From assembly GCF_000011105.1 (NCBI RefSeq), contig NC_000961.1, positions 854,662 through 918,661 of the forward strand: a DNA stretch of 64,000 nt, written 5' to 3'. Positions 45,834 to 54,504 of this stretch are shown piece after piece. The translations under genes were made by a program, and so were the position numbers. Every line of letters starts with the position of its first letter. Position 1 is the stretch's first letter. This DNA comes from Pyrococcus horikoshii OT3 (lineage in GTDB: Archaea; Methanobacteriota_B; Thermococci; Thermococcales; Thermococcaceae). A model generated the notes under the pieces. The model was not told the DNA's origin. It ran no database searches and worked only from the letters and a program-made list of their open reading frames with translations.

Positions 45834-46142
45834 ATGAGTGGGAAGATATATGTTAAAATCTATAGAGTCCAGGGAGAAGTGCTGTTGGCAGCTTGCGATG
45901 AGGAGTTGCTGGGTAAAACCTTTCGAGAAGGAGAGCTTAAATTAGAAGTCAAGGAAAGGTTTTACAAGGGTGAATTAGTTGATGTTGAATCCCTAGGGAA
46001 ATTTCTTGAGGAAGCAACGATAGCAAATTTAACTGGTGAGAGGGTTATAAAGAAGGCCATTGAGCTGGGCTACATAGATGAGGGTAGGGTTTTAAGAATT
46101 CAGGGTGTGCCCCATGCTCAAATGGCGAAGATGATGTGGTGA
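45834..46142 (+). CDS. DUF424-family protein
   Basis: 102-residue member of the archaeal DUF424 family, small proteins of unknown function whose genes often neighbour NMD3 or translation genes. The core YRVQGEVLLAACDEELLGKTFREGELKLEV is at the N-terminus and IGYIDEGRVLRIQGVPHAQM-like end (here LGYIDEGRVLRIQGVPHAQM) at the C-terminus. ATG 45834 is about 27 bp from a TATA-like CTTAAAAG (45803-45810), so it is leaderless. Frame upstream of the promoter is excluded. It directly precedes nmd3 and is probably co-transcribed with it. Confidence 0.8.
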   Translation: MSGKIYVKIYRVQGEVLLAACDEELLGKTFREGELKLEVKERFYKGELVDVESLGKFLEEATIANLTGERVIKKAIELGYIDEGRVLRIQGVPHAQMAKMMW

Positions 46143-46147
46143 GGGAT

Positions 46148-47305
46148 ATGAGGTTCTGCTATAGGTGCGGGATAAGCGAGGAAGAGGGAGGTCCATTAAT
46201 AAATGGGCTCTGTCAAGTCTGCTTTAGGAAGGAGAATCCTGTCCTCTTGCTTCCCTCTGAGATAAATACAGAGCTCTGTCAAAACTGTGGAAGCTATAAG
46301 AAGAGGGGGGTCTGGGTAGATCCTAAGAATTATGAGCTTGAAGCTTTAATATTTGAAGTTGCGGAGAATGCCCTCTTAGAGGCCTTGGAGGATAACTTAA
46401 AGGTTAAGGACTTTGAAGTTGTTAACTGGGAAGAGCTTGATGAGATATCGGAGATACCAGTGGGGAAAGCCTTCGTAGCCTATAGGGTGGTCGATTATCA
46501 CATAGAGTACTTCCCAGCTATAGTCATCTATGAGGTTAGATCCAAGGCTAGAATACATGAGCTTCAGGTGGAACCTCACGATGAGAGGACTACTGTTACA
46601 GTATATGTCAGGCAGACAGTCTGTCCAAGATGCCAAAAGTTCTTAGCAGGTTATTACGAGGCTATTCTCCAGGTTAGGGTTGAGGGTAGGGAGTTCACGA
46701 AGGAGGAAAGAGAGGAAATAACTAAACTTGTTCAGGAGAAGGTAGATGAGATCATGAAGAGGGATAGGATGGGCTTCATCCAGGATACTATAGAGAAGGA
46801 AGAAGGGATAGACTTCTACATGGGATCTACGAGTGCTGCTAGGAAGCTAGCAAATGCGATAAGGGAAAAATACGGTGGAACGATAAGTGAAGCCTATGAG
46901 CTGGTTGGAATGGATAGACAGACAAGCAGGGAAGTTTACAGGACTAGCGTGACGGTTAGGTTACCAAAGTTCAGGAAAGGTGACGTCGTGGAGGATAGGT
47001 ATGGAAGGGTTTACGAGGTTGAAGAGGTTAATGGAAAAGGGATGAGATTAAAGAACCTTGAAACTTGGAAGAGTGAGCACTACGACTGGAAGACTATAAA
47101 GAGGGAGAGGGTGGATTTGGCGAACTATGAAGAGAAGAAAGCTATGCTGGTCAGTAAAACTCCCTCTGAAGTTCAGTTTATGGATATGGAAACTTACGAA
47201 ACTTTTGAGGTTAAGAAGCCTACAGATGAACTTAAGGAAGGTGAGGTGTATACGGTAGTTAGAGTTAAAGGGAGGATGTACGTGAAGGAGGAGGTGAAGG
47301 AATGA
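46148..47305 (+). CDS. nmd3: NMD3-family ribosome-associated protein
   Basis: 385-residue archaeal homologue of NMD3, the eukaryotic adaptor for 60S subunit export; in archaea a role in late large-subunit maturation or anti-association is likely. The N-terminus has zinc pairs CYRCG, CQVCF and CQNCG, with a further CPRCQ near 160. The middle domain (HELQVEPHDERTTVTVYVRQT) and a C-terminal SH3-like region (GDVVEDRYGRVYEVEEV) match the family. ATG 46148 follows GGTGAGG; an in-frame ATG at 46136 is possible. It overlaps cutA by 4 bp. Confidence 0.88.
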   Translation: MRFCYRCGISEEEGGPLINGLCQVCFRKENPVLLLPSEINTELCQNCGSYKKRGVWVDPKNYELEALIFEVAENALLEALEDNLKVKDFEVVNWEELDEISEIPVGKAFVAYRVVDYHIEYFPAIVIYEVRSKARIHELQVEPHDERTTVTVYVRQTVCPRCQKFLAGYYEAILQVRVEGREFTKEEREEITKLVQEKVDEIMKRDRMGFIQDTIEKEEGIDFYMGSTSAARKLANAIREKYGGTISEAYELVGMDRQTSREVYRTSVTVRLPKFRKGDVVEDRYGRVYEVEEVNGKGMRLKNLETWKSEHYDWKTIKRERVDLANYEEKKAMLVSKTPSEVQFMDMETYETFEVKKPTDELKEGEVYTVVRVKGRMYVKEEVKE

Positions 47306-47610
47306 TAATAGTTTACACGACTTTTCCGGACTGGGAGAGTGCTGAGAAAGTTGTGAAAACTCTTTTAAAAGAGAGGTTGATTGCATGCGCAAATTTAAGG
47401 GAGCACAGGGCCTTTTACTGGTGGGAAGGTAAGATCGAGGAAGATAAAGAAGTTGGAGCTATCCTTAAAACTAGGGAAGATCTGTGGGAAGAACTTAAGG
47501 AAAGGATAAAGGAGCTTCATCCTTACGATGTTCCGGCCATAATCAGGATTGACGTTGATGATGTTAACGAGGATTACCTCAAATGGTTAATTGAAGAGAC
47601 GAAAAAATGA
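47302..47610 (+). CDS. cutA: CutA1 divalent-cation tolerance protein
   Basis: 102-residue trimeric ferredoxin-like-fold protein of the CutA1 family. IVYTTFPDWESAEKVVKTLLKERLIACANL at the N-terminus, FYWWEGKIEEDKEVGAILKTR near 33-53 and the HPYDVPAI motif near 73-80 are all characteristic. The family binds copper in some species; its real role is unsettled. Length and charge-rich composition fit the hyperthermostable Pyrococcus protein. Its ATGA overlap with nmd3 shows coupling. The stop codon lies within the C box of a guide RNA. Confidence 0.96.
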   Translation: MIIVYTTFPDWESAEKVVKTLLKERLIACANLREHRAFYWWEGKIEEDKEVGAILKTREDLWEELKERIKELHPYDVPAIIRIDVDDVNEDYLKWLIEETKK

Positions 47611-47660
47611 TGAGTACGGGGCCACCTGAGCGGTGATGAGGTTTCTCCCAAGTCTGATTA
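47603..47660 (+). ncRNA. C/D box guide RNA
   Basis: All four boxes are present with correct spacing: C box ATGATGA (47607-47613), D' box CTGA (47626-47629), C' box GTGATGA (47633-47639) and D box CTGA (47654-47657). The two 12-14-base guides between them are GTACGGGGCCAC and GTTTCTCCCAAGT. The first could pair with GUGGCCCCGUAC; CCCCGUAC is a recognisable stretch of domain I of 23S rRNA, so a 23S methylation target is likely (inference). The second target is not identified. It is wedged between the convergent cutA and metG genes and overlaps the cutA stop and the last base(s) of metG. Confidence 0.85.
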
Positions 47661-49829
47661 CCTAACCTTTGCTCCCAACTTAACCTCTTTGTCGGGCATC
47701 AGTAAAGCAACGTTCTCGCCATCGTCAGCGGCCAGGAGCATTCCCTGGCTTTCAACCCCTCTAAGCTTTTTAGGCTCTAAGTTTGCAACAATAATGACGT
47801 ACTTGTTGAGCAATTCTTCTGGCTTGTAATACTTCTTAAGCCCGGCCACTAAAGTTCTAACTTCTTTCCCCAGGTCAACTTTAACTATATATAGCTTGTC
47901 TGCATTTGGATGATCCTTTACCTCGATTATCTTCCCTACCCTAAGGTCGAGCTTTGCAAAGTCCTCAAACTTAACGTACTCCATCTCCTTCTCCTCCTTC
48001 CCTTCTTCAAGTTTAATATCCTTATAAATTCTCTTAAGGATGATTTTGGACTCTTCTCCAAACTTTTCTTTGGCAACCTTAATCACATCTTCCCTCTTGT
48101 AATACTTCTCAAGCAACATTTTAGCTCCTTCTGGGTTATTCCTCCCCATGTAATTTAATATGAAGTATATTATTTGTTCATCTGTAACCTTCTTGAAGAG
48201 TATCTCTGCTTTTCTCACTCTATGGCCCGCTGGAAGCTCTTTGAACTTCCACTTCTTGACTTCGTCCAGGTTGAGAAGATGCCATATCTTTTCGCTTGCA
48301 TCCGGGAGGAAGGGTTCGAGTAGTATCCCAAGGGCCTTAACTATCTGGAGTGATATGTTAACGGTGGTCCCCGTCCTTGCCCTATCTTCTTTAGCAGTCT
48401 TCCAGGGTTGTTTATGGTCGAAGTACTTATTACCGAATGATGCGAGCTCCATAACCCTTTTAAGAGCGTCTTTGAACCGGTAGTTCATTATAAGTTCTCC
48501 AACTTCCTCAAATGCCTTTTCTATTTCTTCGAGGGCTTGTCTATCTAGCTCATCGAGTTCTCCCCTCTCTGGGACTATCCCATCAAAGTACCTGTTCACA
48601 AAGGTCATCGCCCTGTGCACGAAGTTTCCTAAGTTATTGACGAGCTCCTCGTTTATCCTAGTCTTGAATTCGGCAAAGCTAAAGTCTGAATCTCTAGTTT
48701 CTGGCATTATGGTTGTCAAATAGTATCTTAGATAATCCGCTGGGAAGACATCAAGGAACTCATGAACCCAGATCGCCCAGTTCCTGCTTGTAGAGAACTT
48801 CTTTCCTTCCAAGGTTAGGTACTCATTAGCTGGAATATCATACGGTAGATTCCACTCGGCCTCTACTTCCTCATCCTTGTACTTTCCATAGGCCATGAGA
48901 AAGGCAGGCCAGAATATCGCATGGAACGGTATGTTATCCTTTCCTATGAAATGTATGACTCTCGTTTCACTATCTATGTTTAGCCAGTATTTCTTCCACT
49001 CATTTGGCTTTCCAAGTCTCTTGAAGTATTCCATGGTTATTGAGATGTATCCTATTGGAGCCTCAAACCACACGTAGAGAACTTTATTCTTCATATCCTC
49101 TTCATCAAGAGGTACTGGTATCCCCCAGTTTAGGTCTCTAGTTATAGCCCTCTCTTCCAACCCTTCCTCTATCCACTTCAAAACCATATTCTTTACGTTA
49201 GGCTTCCAGGGCTGATTCTCTATCCATCTTTTCAATTTCTCCGCGAAATCCTGCATTTTTATATAATAATGGGCCGATTCTCTGAATGAGATCGGCCTCC
49301 CGCAGAGGGCACACCTTGGATTTATAAGTATCTCAGGTGTTAGAGGTCTTCCACAGACTTCACATTGATCTCCTCTCTGGTTCTCGGCCCCACAGAATGG
49401 GCATGTCCCTATAACGAATCTATCGGGTAGGAACATCTTATCATGCTCACAATAGGCCTGCTTGGTAACCTTCTTTACTAAGTGACCATTCTCGTAAGCT
49501 TTCAGGAAAAACTGTTGGCTTAGCTTATAATGAATTGGTAATTCCGTTCTACCAAAGAAATCAAAGCTTATCTTAGCCCTTTGAAACGTTATCTTTATGT
49601 GCTCATGAAATTCATCAACTATCTCCCTGGGGCTCCTCCCCTCTTTAAGGGCCCTAAATGATATGGGTGTTCCATGTTCGTCGGTGCCGCAGATGAAAAC
49701 TACATCCTCCCCTTTAAGCCTTAGGTATCTAACGAAGATATCCGCTGGAAGGTATGCTCCTGCTAGGTGGCCTGCATGAATCGGTCCATTAGCATAGGGT
49801 AATGCGGAGGTGACCATATATCTGACCAT
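47658..49829 (-). CDS. metG: Methionyl-tRNA synthetase
   Basis: 723-residue class I synthetase. HIGH is present as HAGH (18-21) and KMSKS as KKFSTS near 345. The zinc-knuckle region carries CEHDKMF, CPFCG, CEVCG and CALCG pairs, as in the archaeal two-knuckle form. The C-terminal 110 residues form an EMAP II/Trbp111-like tRNA-binding domain (FAKLDLRVGKIIEVKDHPNADKLY, LKKLRGVESQGMLLAAD), joined by a Lys/Glu linker. Length is typical. The ATG has a GGGGGTGAT site and a short leader from a TATA-like GTTTAAAATT near 49864-49873. Confidence 0.97.
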   Translation of the reverse strand: MVRYMVTSALPYANGPIHAGHLAGAYLPADIFVRYLRLKGEDVVFICGTDEHGTPISFRALKEGRSPREIVDEFHEHIKITFQRAKISFDFFGRTELPIHYKLSQQFFLKAYENGHLVKKVTKQAYCEHDKMFLPDRFVIGTCPFCGAENQRGDQCEVCGRPLTPEILINPRCALCGRPISFRESAHYYIKMQDFAEKLKRWIENQPWKPNVKNMVLKWIEEGLEERAITRDLNWGIPVPLDEEDMKNKVLYVWFEAPIGYISITMEYFKRLGKPNEWKKYWLNIDSETRVIHFIGKDNIPFHAIFWPAFLMAYGKYKDEEVEAEWNLPYDIPANEYLTLEGKKFSTSRNWAIWVHEFLDVFPADYLRYYLTTIMPETRDSDFSFAEFKTRINEELVNNLGNFVHRAMTFVNRYFDGIVPERGELDELDRQALEEIEKAFEEVGELIMNYRFKDALKRVMELASFGNKYFDHKQPWKTAKEDRARTGTTVNISLQIVKALGILLEPFLPDASEKIWHLLNLDEVKKWKFKELPAGHRVRKAEILFKKVTDEQIIYFILNYMGRNNPEGAKMLLEKYYKREDVIKVAKEKFGEESKIILKRIYKDIKLEEGKEEKEMEYVKFEDFAKLDLRVGKIIEVKDHPNADKLYIVKVDLGKEVRTLVAGLKKYYKPEELLNKYVIIVANLEPKKLRGVESQGMLLAADDGENVALLMPDKEVKLGAKVR

Positions 49830-49903
49830 TTTATCACCCCCTCAACTCTTCAACGTTAGCGCTAATTTTAAACATTACGGATAGTTATTATAACATTTTC
49901 CTA

Positions 49904-50755
49904 TTATGCATATCTCTGCATATCAATTGCTAGCTCAACCCAGTTTTCCCTTCCGACTTTATACAGTTTCACGAGGCCCATCTGCTCAAGCCTCCTTATC
50001 ATCCTCCACACTGTAGTCTTTGGAAGGTTAAGGGCTTTCCTTAATTCTGCCTGTCTGCACTTTCCACCTTTTTCTATTAAATATATTATAGCATTGAGCT
50101 CATCGTCGTTTAAATTGTACTCTTTAGCAAGTTTTCTAAGCTTATCCTCTGAATACTTCCTTTCCTCTCTTTTACTTCCCTTTAATGCTAAAATGCCAGC
50201 AGTAATAGCAACGAGGATTATCGCTCCAGCTATAGCCCTGTGAGAGATGCCGGCCTTTTTGGGGAGGAGGGATTTGAAGGTGTAGCAAATGGTTACGTTC
50301 CCGGGCCCCATTACAATGGTATCATTTGAGTACGCTATTGGAAGATCCGAGATGGAGATCACGCTTGCTTCTAGGGGAAGGATCACTTTAACTGGGGCTT
50401 GGGTAACGTTAAATTTTAAAGTCCAAAGGGCCCCCTCTCTTTTAACGTAGTTCTTAACCGTGTATATTACCGTTACCCTCCTGACATCAAGTGTCTCAAT
50501 CTTTACAAAGCTTCCATCGGATTCATATTCTAACAGGGTTCTGTTGTCAGAGATAACTAAGATATCCTCAGCTTTTCCCAGGGTAGGGACCTTGATAAAT
50601 ACTTCATAATCCTCCGGATATATCACTTCTTTAACGGTTATCGAGCCATCTCTCCAAACGAAAATTGTCATGTTCTCAACGATATAAGCAGATGTGAAGC
50701 TGAGGAAAAGTGTGAGGAACATTATTGACACTCCCACTTTCTTGATAAAATTCAT
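49904..50755 (-). CDS. Membrane-anchored winged-helix regulator with exported sensor domain
   Basis: 283-residue protein with an unusual layout. A signal peptide (VGVSIMFLTLFLSFTSA) is followed by an external beta-rich domain of about 150 residues. A transmembrane helix (AIAGAIILVAITAGILAL, near 173-190), a basic KREER stop-transfer and a cytoplasmic winged helix follow; LNAIIYLIEKGGKCRQAELRKALNLPKTTVWRMIRRLEQMGLVKL (about 221-265) is the DNA-binding part. This is a one-component transmembrane regulator. ATG 50755 overlaps the upstream gene stop (TGATG). The upstream gene encodes an exported coiled-coil protein, a likely partner. Confidence 0.75.
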   Translation of the reverse strand: MNFIKKVGVSIMFLTLFLSFTSAYIVENMTIFVWRDGSITVKEVIYPEDYEVFIKVPTLGKAEDILVISDNRTLLEYESDGSFVKIETLDVRRVTVIYTVKNYVKREGALWTLKFNVTQAPVKVILPLEASVISISDLPIAYSNDTIVMGPGNVTICYTFKSLLPKKAGISHRAIAGAIILVAITAGILALKGSKREERKYSEDKLRKLAKEYNLNDDELNAIIYLIEKGGKCRQAELRKALNLPKTTVWRMIRRLEQMGLVKLYKVGRENWVELAIDMQRYA

Positions 50756-51744
50756 CACCTACCCTCCTCCCTGGCTACATAATCAAGTATCTTGCTGGCC
50801 CTTAACACCCTAAGATAAGCAATTTCCGTTCTGTTAAGCCTTAGATCTTCCTTGGCGAGGTCAAGATCAAAAGAAGCAACGTCAACTAATTCTCTTAACT
50901 TTCCCCCTTTATATTGCTTTGCTACGATCTCTAATTTAAGTATTAGCAATCTACTATTCTCCCTGAAGAGCCTTTCGATGATCTCTCTATGGTAATGATT
51001 GAGCTCCTCCTGCAAATATGTAAGGGTATCCAAGTTTTCTTGGAGGAGAACTAAAGCTTCTATATCTCTATTCTCCTCGGCTAAGTTTTCTGCATTTTTC
51101 ATTATTTCCTTAATTTTTTCGATTTTTTCTTCTAACTTGGCATATTCACTCTCATTCAAGGCTACTCCAACTTGAATGGCATACTTTATCGTTGCGTTGT
51201 ACTTCCTTAAGAGTAAGTTAAATAGAGTTGTGGGCTCGCCCTGAAATGATCTTTCTGGAATGTATAAGTTCAGCTTTTTTTCTCCATTCTTTATATGTTT
51301 TCTTGCCTTGTCCAAATCTCCCTTCTTGAGGCTACTTCTAGCTTCATCTATTTCCTTAATTATGGGATCCACATCTTGCCCAGTTTCGTTTAAAATTGAA
51401 ACGTAAAATTCGAGCCTGTCTAACTCTCCCCTAACCTCAAACTCCGGGGGTAGTTCAACTCTTTCCTTTTCTACAAGGTTGGTGACTTCTCTGGAAGAGG
51501 AAAATGTTAACGAAAATGCTTTTTCAATGTTATCACTCGATAAAAGTTCTCCAACTCTCGAGCTCTCCTCTTCGAGATGGTTAGCAACATCATCATATCC
51601 CAGGATTTTGCATATCTCTATTGAATTTTCAAGAATCTTAACTAACCCATTAACATCATAGATGTGGGAGTTTGCAAGCGTTGGAGTTAGGATAGCAATA
51701 GTGAGTATTATAGCCAGGATTACCTTTTTTATTGGAGTTTTCAT
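50755..51744 (-). CDS. Exported helical/coiled-coil protein
   Basis: 329-residue protein with a signal peptide (VILAIILTIAILTPTLA) and an otherwise almost entirely helical, charged mature part with heptad-like stretches (LEEKIEKIKEIMKNAENLAEENRDIEALV, YLQEELNHYHREIIERLF). No membrane anchor follows the signal sequence. No family is recognised. It is coupled by a 1-bp overlap to the membrane-anchored winged-helix protein, suggesting that it senses or delivers a signal outside the membrane. Confidence 0.65.
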   Translation of the reverse strand: MKTPIKKVILAIILTIAILTPTLANSHIYDVNGLVKILENSIEICKILGYDDVANHLEEESSRVGELLSSDNIEKAFSLTFSSSREVTNLVEKERVELPPEFEVRGELDRLEFYVSILNETGQDVDPIIKEIDEARSSLKKGDLDKARKHIKNGEKKLNLYIPERSFQGEPTTLFNLLLRKYNATIKYAIQVGVALNESEYAKLEEKIEKIKEIMKNAENLAEENRDIEALVLLQENLDTLTYLQEELNHYHREIIERLFRENSRLLILKLEIVAKQYKGGKLRELVDVASFDLDLAKEDLRLNRTEIAYLRVLRASKILDYVAREEGR

Positions 51745-51828
51745 GTCAATTTCTAAGCTTTGAAAGAACCTCTTTAAATATTTTGATTCTTGAGAACTTT
51801 TTTAAACCAAAGATCGACACTACCTTCC

Positions 51829-52953
51829 ATGGAAAAATATGCAGTTATCCTGGGTAAAAACCCAGAGCTGAGTTTAGTTGAGCTTAAAGCCTTTTCTAGA
51901 AGGTTTAGGCTTGGGGTTAGAATTTTAGAGGAGCGAATTTATGGATCGAATAAAAGCTTTGCTATTATACAGGCAAAAGAAGACATTGAAAAATACTTCA
52001 GATGGATTGGAGGATCGTTGAAACTTGTAAGACTTATAGGGGAAGGGGTTGATAGTATTCGGGATCTTGAGTACTCGAAACTATTTACGGTTAGCGTATA
52101 TGGAAGGAGAGTTGATTGGAAGGAATGGAGAAGATTTGGCTCCATGATAAAGGAAGTATTTAAGGAGAAGGACTCTGCAAAATTCTTTAAGCCGGCCAAT
52201 ACGTATGCAATGCCAAGTGAGCTAATTCTAAAGGGGTTCCCAAAAGTTAAGGATGTAGTTCTTCTCTTCGTGGACGATAAAGTCCTAGTTGGTGAGACGG
52301 TTAGGGTTACCGATCCGTTTGAGCTTAAAAAGTTGGATGTAGAGAGGCCGGTCGTAAGGCCTACCATTTCAATTCCTCCCAGGCTCGCTAGGGTTATGGT
52401 AAACCTCTCCGAGATTAGAAGGGGAAACGTTCTAGATCCTTTTTGCGGGACGGGAACGATAGTTATGGAACTTACGCTTCAAGGATTGAATGCGTATGGA
52501 ACTGATATAGAAGAGGGTAGGGTGAGGGATGCCAAGAAGAACATAGATTGGTTGAGGAAAGAGTTTAGGATTAGGAAGTATCCAGTACTTAAGGTTTGCG
52601 ACGTTAGAAGGCTAAGAAAATGTTTTCCTAGGACAAGGTTTGATGCAATAATAACGGAACCTTACATGGGAAAACCTCTCAAGTATAAGCCGAGTAGAGG
52701 TGAAGCCATTAAAATTGCTAAGGGGTTAGACAGGTTATATTATCAAGCGTTCGAAAGCTTTGCCGATGTACTTAAGAGGGGTTCAATTATCGTTTTCGTG
52801 TTCCCAGCTTTTAGCTTATCCAATGGAGAAGTATATAGAAGGAATAGGCCGTGGCTGGAGGAGCTTGGATTTAAGGTTCTTTACAGGGTGAGCGAGGGAG
52901 AAGAGGAGCATAGGATAGTGAGGGATATCCACGTTATTAAGTTCATTCGATAA
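51829..52953 (+). CDS. Trm11/TrmG10-like RNA methyltransferase
   Basis: 374-residue Rossmann-fold SAM-dependent methyltransferase. The SAM-binding motif VLDPFCGTGTIVMEL is near 204-218, GTDIEEGRVRDAKKN near 229 is motif II, and the catalytic motif IV reads ITEPYMGKPL near 283 instead of the DPPY of tRNA m2G10 methyltransferases. The N-terminal 160 residues probably form a substrate-binding domain. The substrate is therefore uncertain: tRNA or rRNA. ATG 51829 is about 26 bp from a TATA-like TTTTTTAAA, fitting a leaderless start; frame upstream of that box is excluded. Confidence 0.75.
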   Translation: MEKYAVILGKNPELSLVELKAFSRRFRLGVRILEERIYGSNKSFAIIQAKEDIEKYFRWIGGSLKLVRLIGEGVDSIRDLEYSKLFTVSVYGRRVDWKEWRRFGSMIKEVFKEKDSAKFFKPANTYAMPSELILKGFPKVKDVVLLFVDDKVLVGETVRVTDPFELKKLDVERPVVRPTISIPPRLARVMVNLSEIRRGNVLDPFCGTGTIVMELTLQGLNAYGTDIEEGRVRDAKKNIDWLRKEFRIRKYPVLKVCDVRRLRKCFPRTRFDAIITEPYMGKPLKYKPSRGEAIKIAKGLDRLYYQAFESFADVLKRGSIIVFVFPAFSLSNGEVYRRNRPWLEELGFKVLYRVSEGEEEHRIVRDIHVIKFIR

Positions 52954-52994
52954 AGCTAAAAATTCGAGAAGCTCTAGTTATCCTGGGGATCTCT

Positions 52995-53537
52995 ATGCCT
53001 GAAGAAGCCTTAATAGTTGTTGATATGCAGAGAGATTTCATGCCTGGAGGAGCTCTTCCGGTTCCTGAGGGAGATAAGATAATTCCAAAGGTTAACGAGT
53101 ACATAAGGAAGTTTAAGGAAAAGGGAGCTTTAATAGTGGCCACAAGGGATTGGCATCCTGAAAATCACATAAGCTTTAGGGAGAGGGGAGGCCCCTGGCC
53201 CAGGCATTGCGTTCAAAACACTCCTGGTGCAGAGTTCGTGGTAGATTTACCGGAAGATGCCGTGATCATTTCGAAAGCTACAGAGCCAGATAAAGAAGCA
53301 TATTCTGGCTTTGAAGGTACAGATCTTGCGAAAATTCTAAGAGGGAATGGAGTTAAGAGAGTTTATATCTGTGGTGTTGCTACGGAGTACTGCGTCAGGG
53401 CAACGGCCTTAGACGCTCTTAAGCATGGGTTTGAAGTCTACCTCTTAAGGGATGCAGTAAAGGGAATCAAACCTGAAGACGAGGAGAGAGCCCTTGAGGA
53501 GATGAAATCTAGAGGGATTAAGATCGTTCAGTTTTAG
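52995..53537 (+). CDS. pncA: Nicotinamidase / pyrazinamidase
   Basis: 180-residue amidase of the isochorismatase-like family that converts nicotinamide to nicotinate for NAD salvage. The catalytic triad D10 (VVDMQRDF), K94 (ISKAT) and C133 (ATEYCVRA) is intact. The zinc ligands D52, H54 (RDWHPENH) and H71 (WPRHC) are present, as is the cis-peptide GVATEYC. Length is exact for the family. The ATG is read from 52995. Its last 20 bp overlap the convergent AI-2E-family gene. The partial sirtuin at the window start also produces nicotinamide, a possible metabolic link only. Confidence 0.96.
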   Translation: MPEEALIVVDMQRDFMPGGALPVPEGDKIIPKVNEYIRKFKEKGALIVATRDWHPENHISFRERGGPWPRHCVQNTPGAEFVVDLPEDAVIISKATEPDKEAYSGFEGTDLAKILRGNGVKRVYICGVATEYCVRATALDALKHGFEVYLLRDAVKGIKPEDEERALEEMKSRGIKIVQF

Positions 53538-54504
53538 CCTGAACGTTTTTCCATTCCCTTAACATTTCTATTGCCACATTCAGTACTATGGGCCCGATTA
53601 TCAATCCCTTTAATCCCAATCCCCACGTTCCCCCTATCATTCCAATTAGTACAAGCACATCGTTGAACTCTGCCTCTCTTGCAACTAGCTTTGGTCTTAT
53701 CGTAAAGTCAGGGAGGGGAGAAACAAGGGTGAATCCATAAACTGCTAGCCCTATTCCCGCTATTATGTGCCCCTGCTTAACTAGATAGAACGCTCCAGCT
53801 AGCCATATCATCCAACCCTCGAAGAGTGGAATGAAAGAGAATAAAACTGTTAATAAACCCGCTAAAATTGCTGTGGGTAGGTTAGATACCTTAAAAATTA
53901 AGAATCCGAGGGTCATTAAAATACCCTTCACAATGTTTAGGAGCAACCATACCCTTATAAGGGCCTGAAGGGTTAAATTCCCTCTTTCTATTATTCTAAT
54001 TAACTTCTCATCCTCAAAGGTTATTAATTCTCTAGCTTCCTTTTCCTTGACCAGGAAGAAGTAAACGAAGGTTAGATAGACTATAACCTGAAGTAGATAC
54101 TTTGGGACTGAAAATGTAAGCGAAACCAAATATCCCTTTCCCCTCTCAATGAACTCATCTATAACCCCCTCAAGGGATGATATCACAGACTTAGGGACTA
54201 GGGGAATATTAATCTTAATCTTCTCCAGGTTCGTTAGGTAATCGTAGGCCTGACCAATAACCGGGGTTAAGGTGTACACGAGGATCAGGAGGATCATTAA
54301 AGCACCTAGCAATAAGAACAGCGTTAAGAGGATCGCGGAATTTTTAGATCCTATCCTCTCTTTAAGCTTAATATGGAGAGGATAGAGAGCATATGCAGTT
54401 ATGAATGCAAAGAATAATGGAGAGAAGAAGGGTAATATAGTCTTTATGGCCAGCGCGACTAATGTTATTATAATGATCCATGTGACTACCCTGCTAACCT
54501 CCAT
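53518..54504 (-). CDS. AI-2E transporter-family (PerM/YdiK) membrane protein
   Basis: 328-residue membrane protein with about seven to eight helices and a soluble segment between about 130 and 190. The pattern RVVTWIIIITLVALAIKTILPFF at the N-terminus and GIGLAVYGFTLVSPLPDFTIRPKLVAREAEFNDVLVLIGMIGG near the C-terminus, with a conserved GP in IIGPIVL, marks the AI-2E exporter/PerM family. Substrate in archaea is unknown; some relatives are Na+/H+ antiporters. I start at ATG 54504, which overlaps the HIT gene by 11 bp; the longer frame runs deep into that gene and is unlikely. Confidence 0.85.
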   Translation of the reverse strand: MEVSRVVTWIIIITLVALAIKTILPFFSPLFFAFITAYALYPLHIKLKERIGSKNSAILLTLFLLLGALMILLILVYTLTPVIGQAYDYLTNLEKIKINIPLVPKSVISSLEGVIDEFIERGKGYLVSLTFSVPKYLLQVIVYLTFVYFFLVKEKEARELITFEDEKLIRIIERGNLTLQALIRVWLLLNIVKGILMTLGFLIFKVSNLPTAILAGLLTVLFSFIPLFEGWMIWLAGAFYLVKQGHIIAGIGLAVYGFTLVSPLPDFTIRPKLVAREAEFNDVLVLIGMIGGTWGLGLKGLIIGPIVLNVAIEMLREWKNVQAKTERS

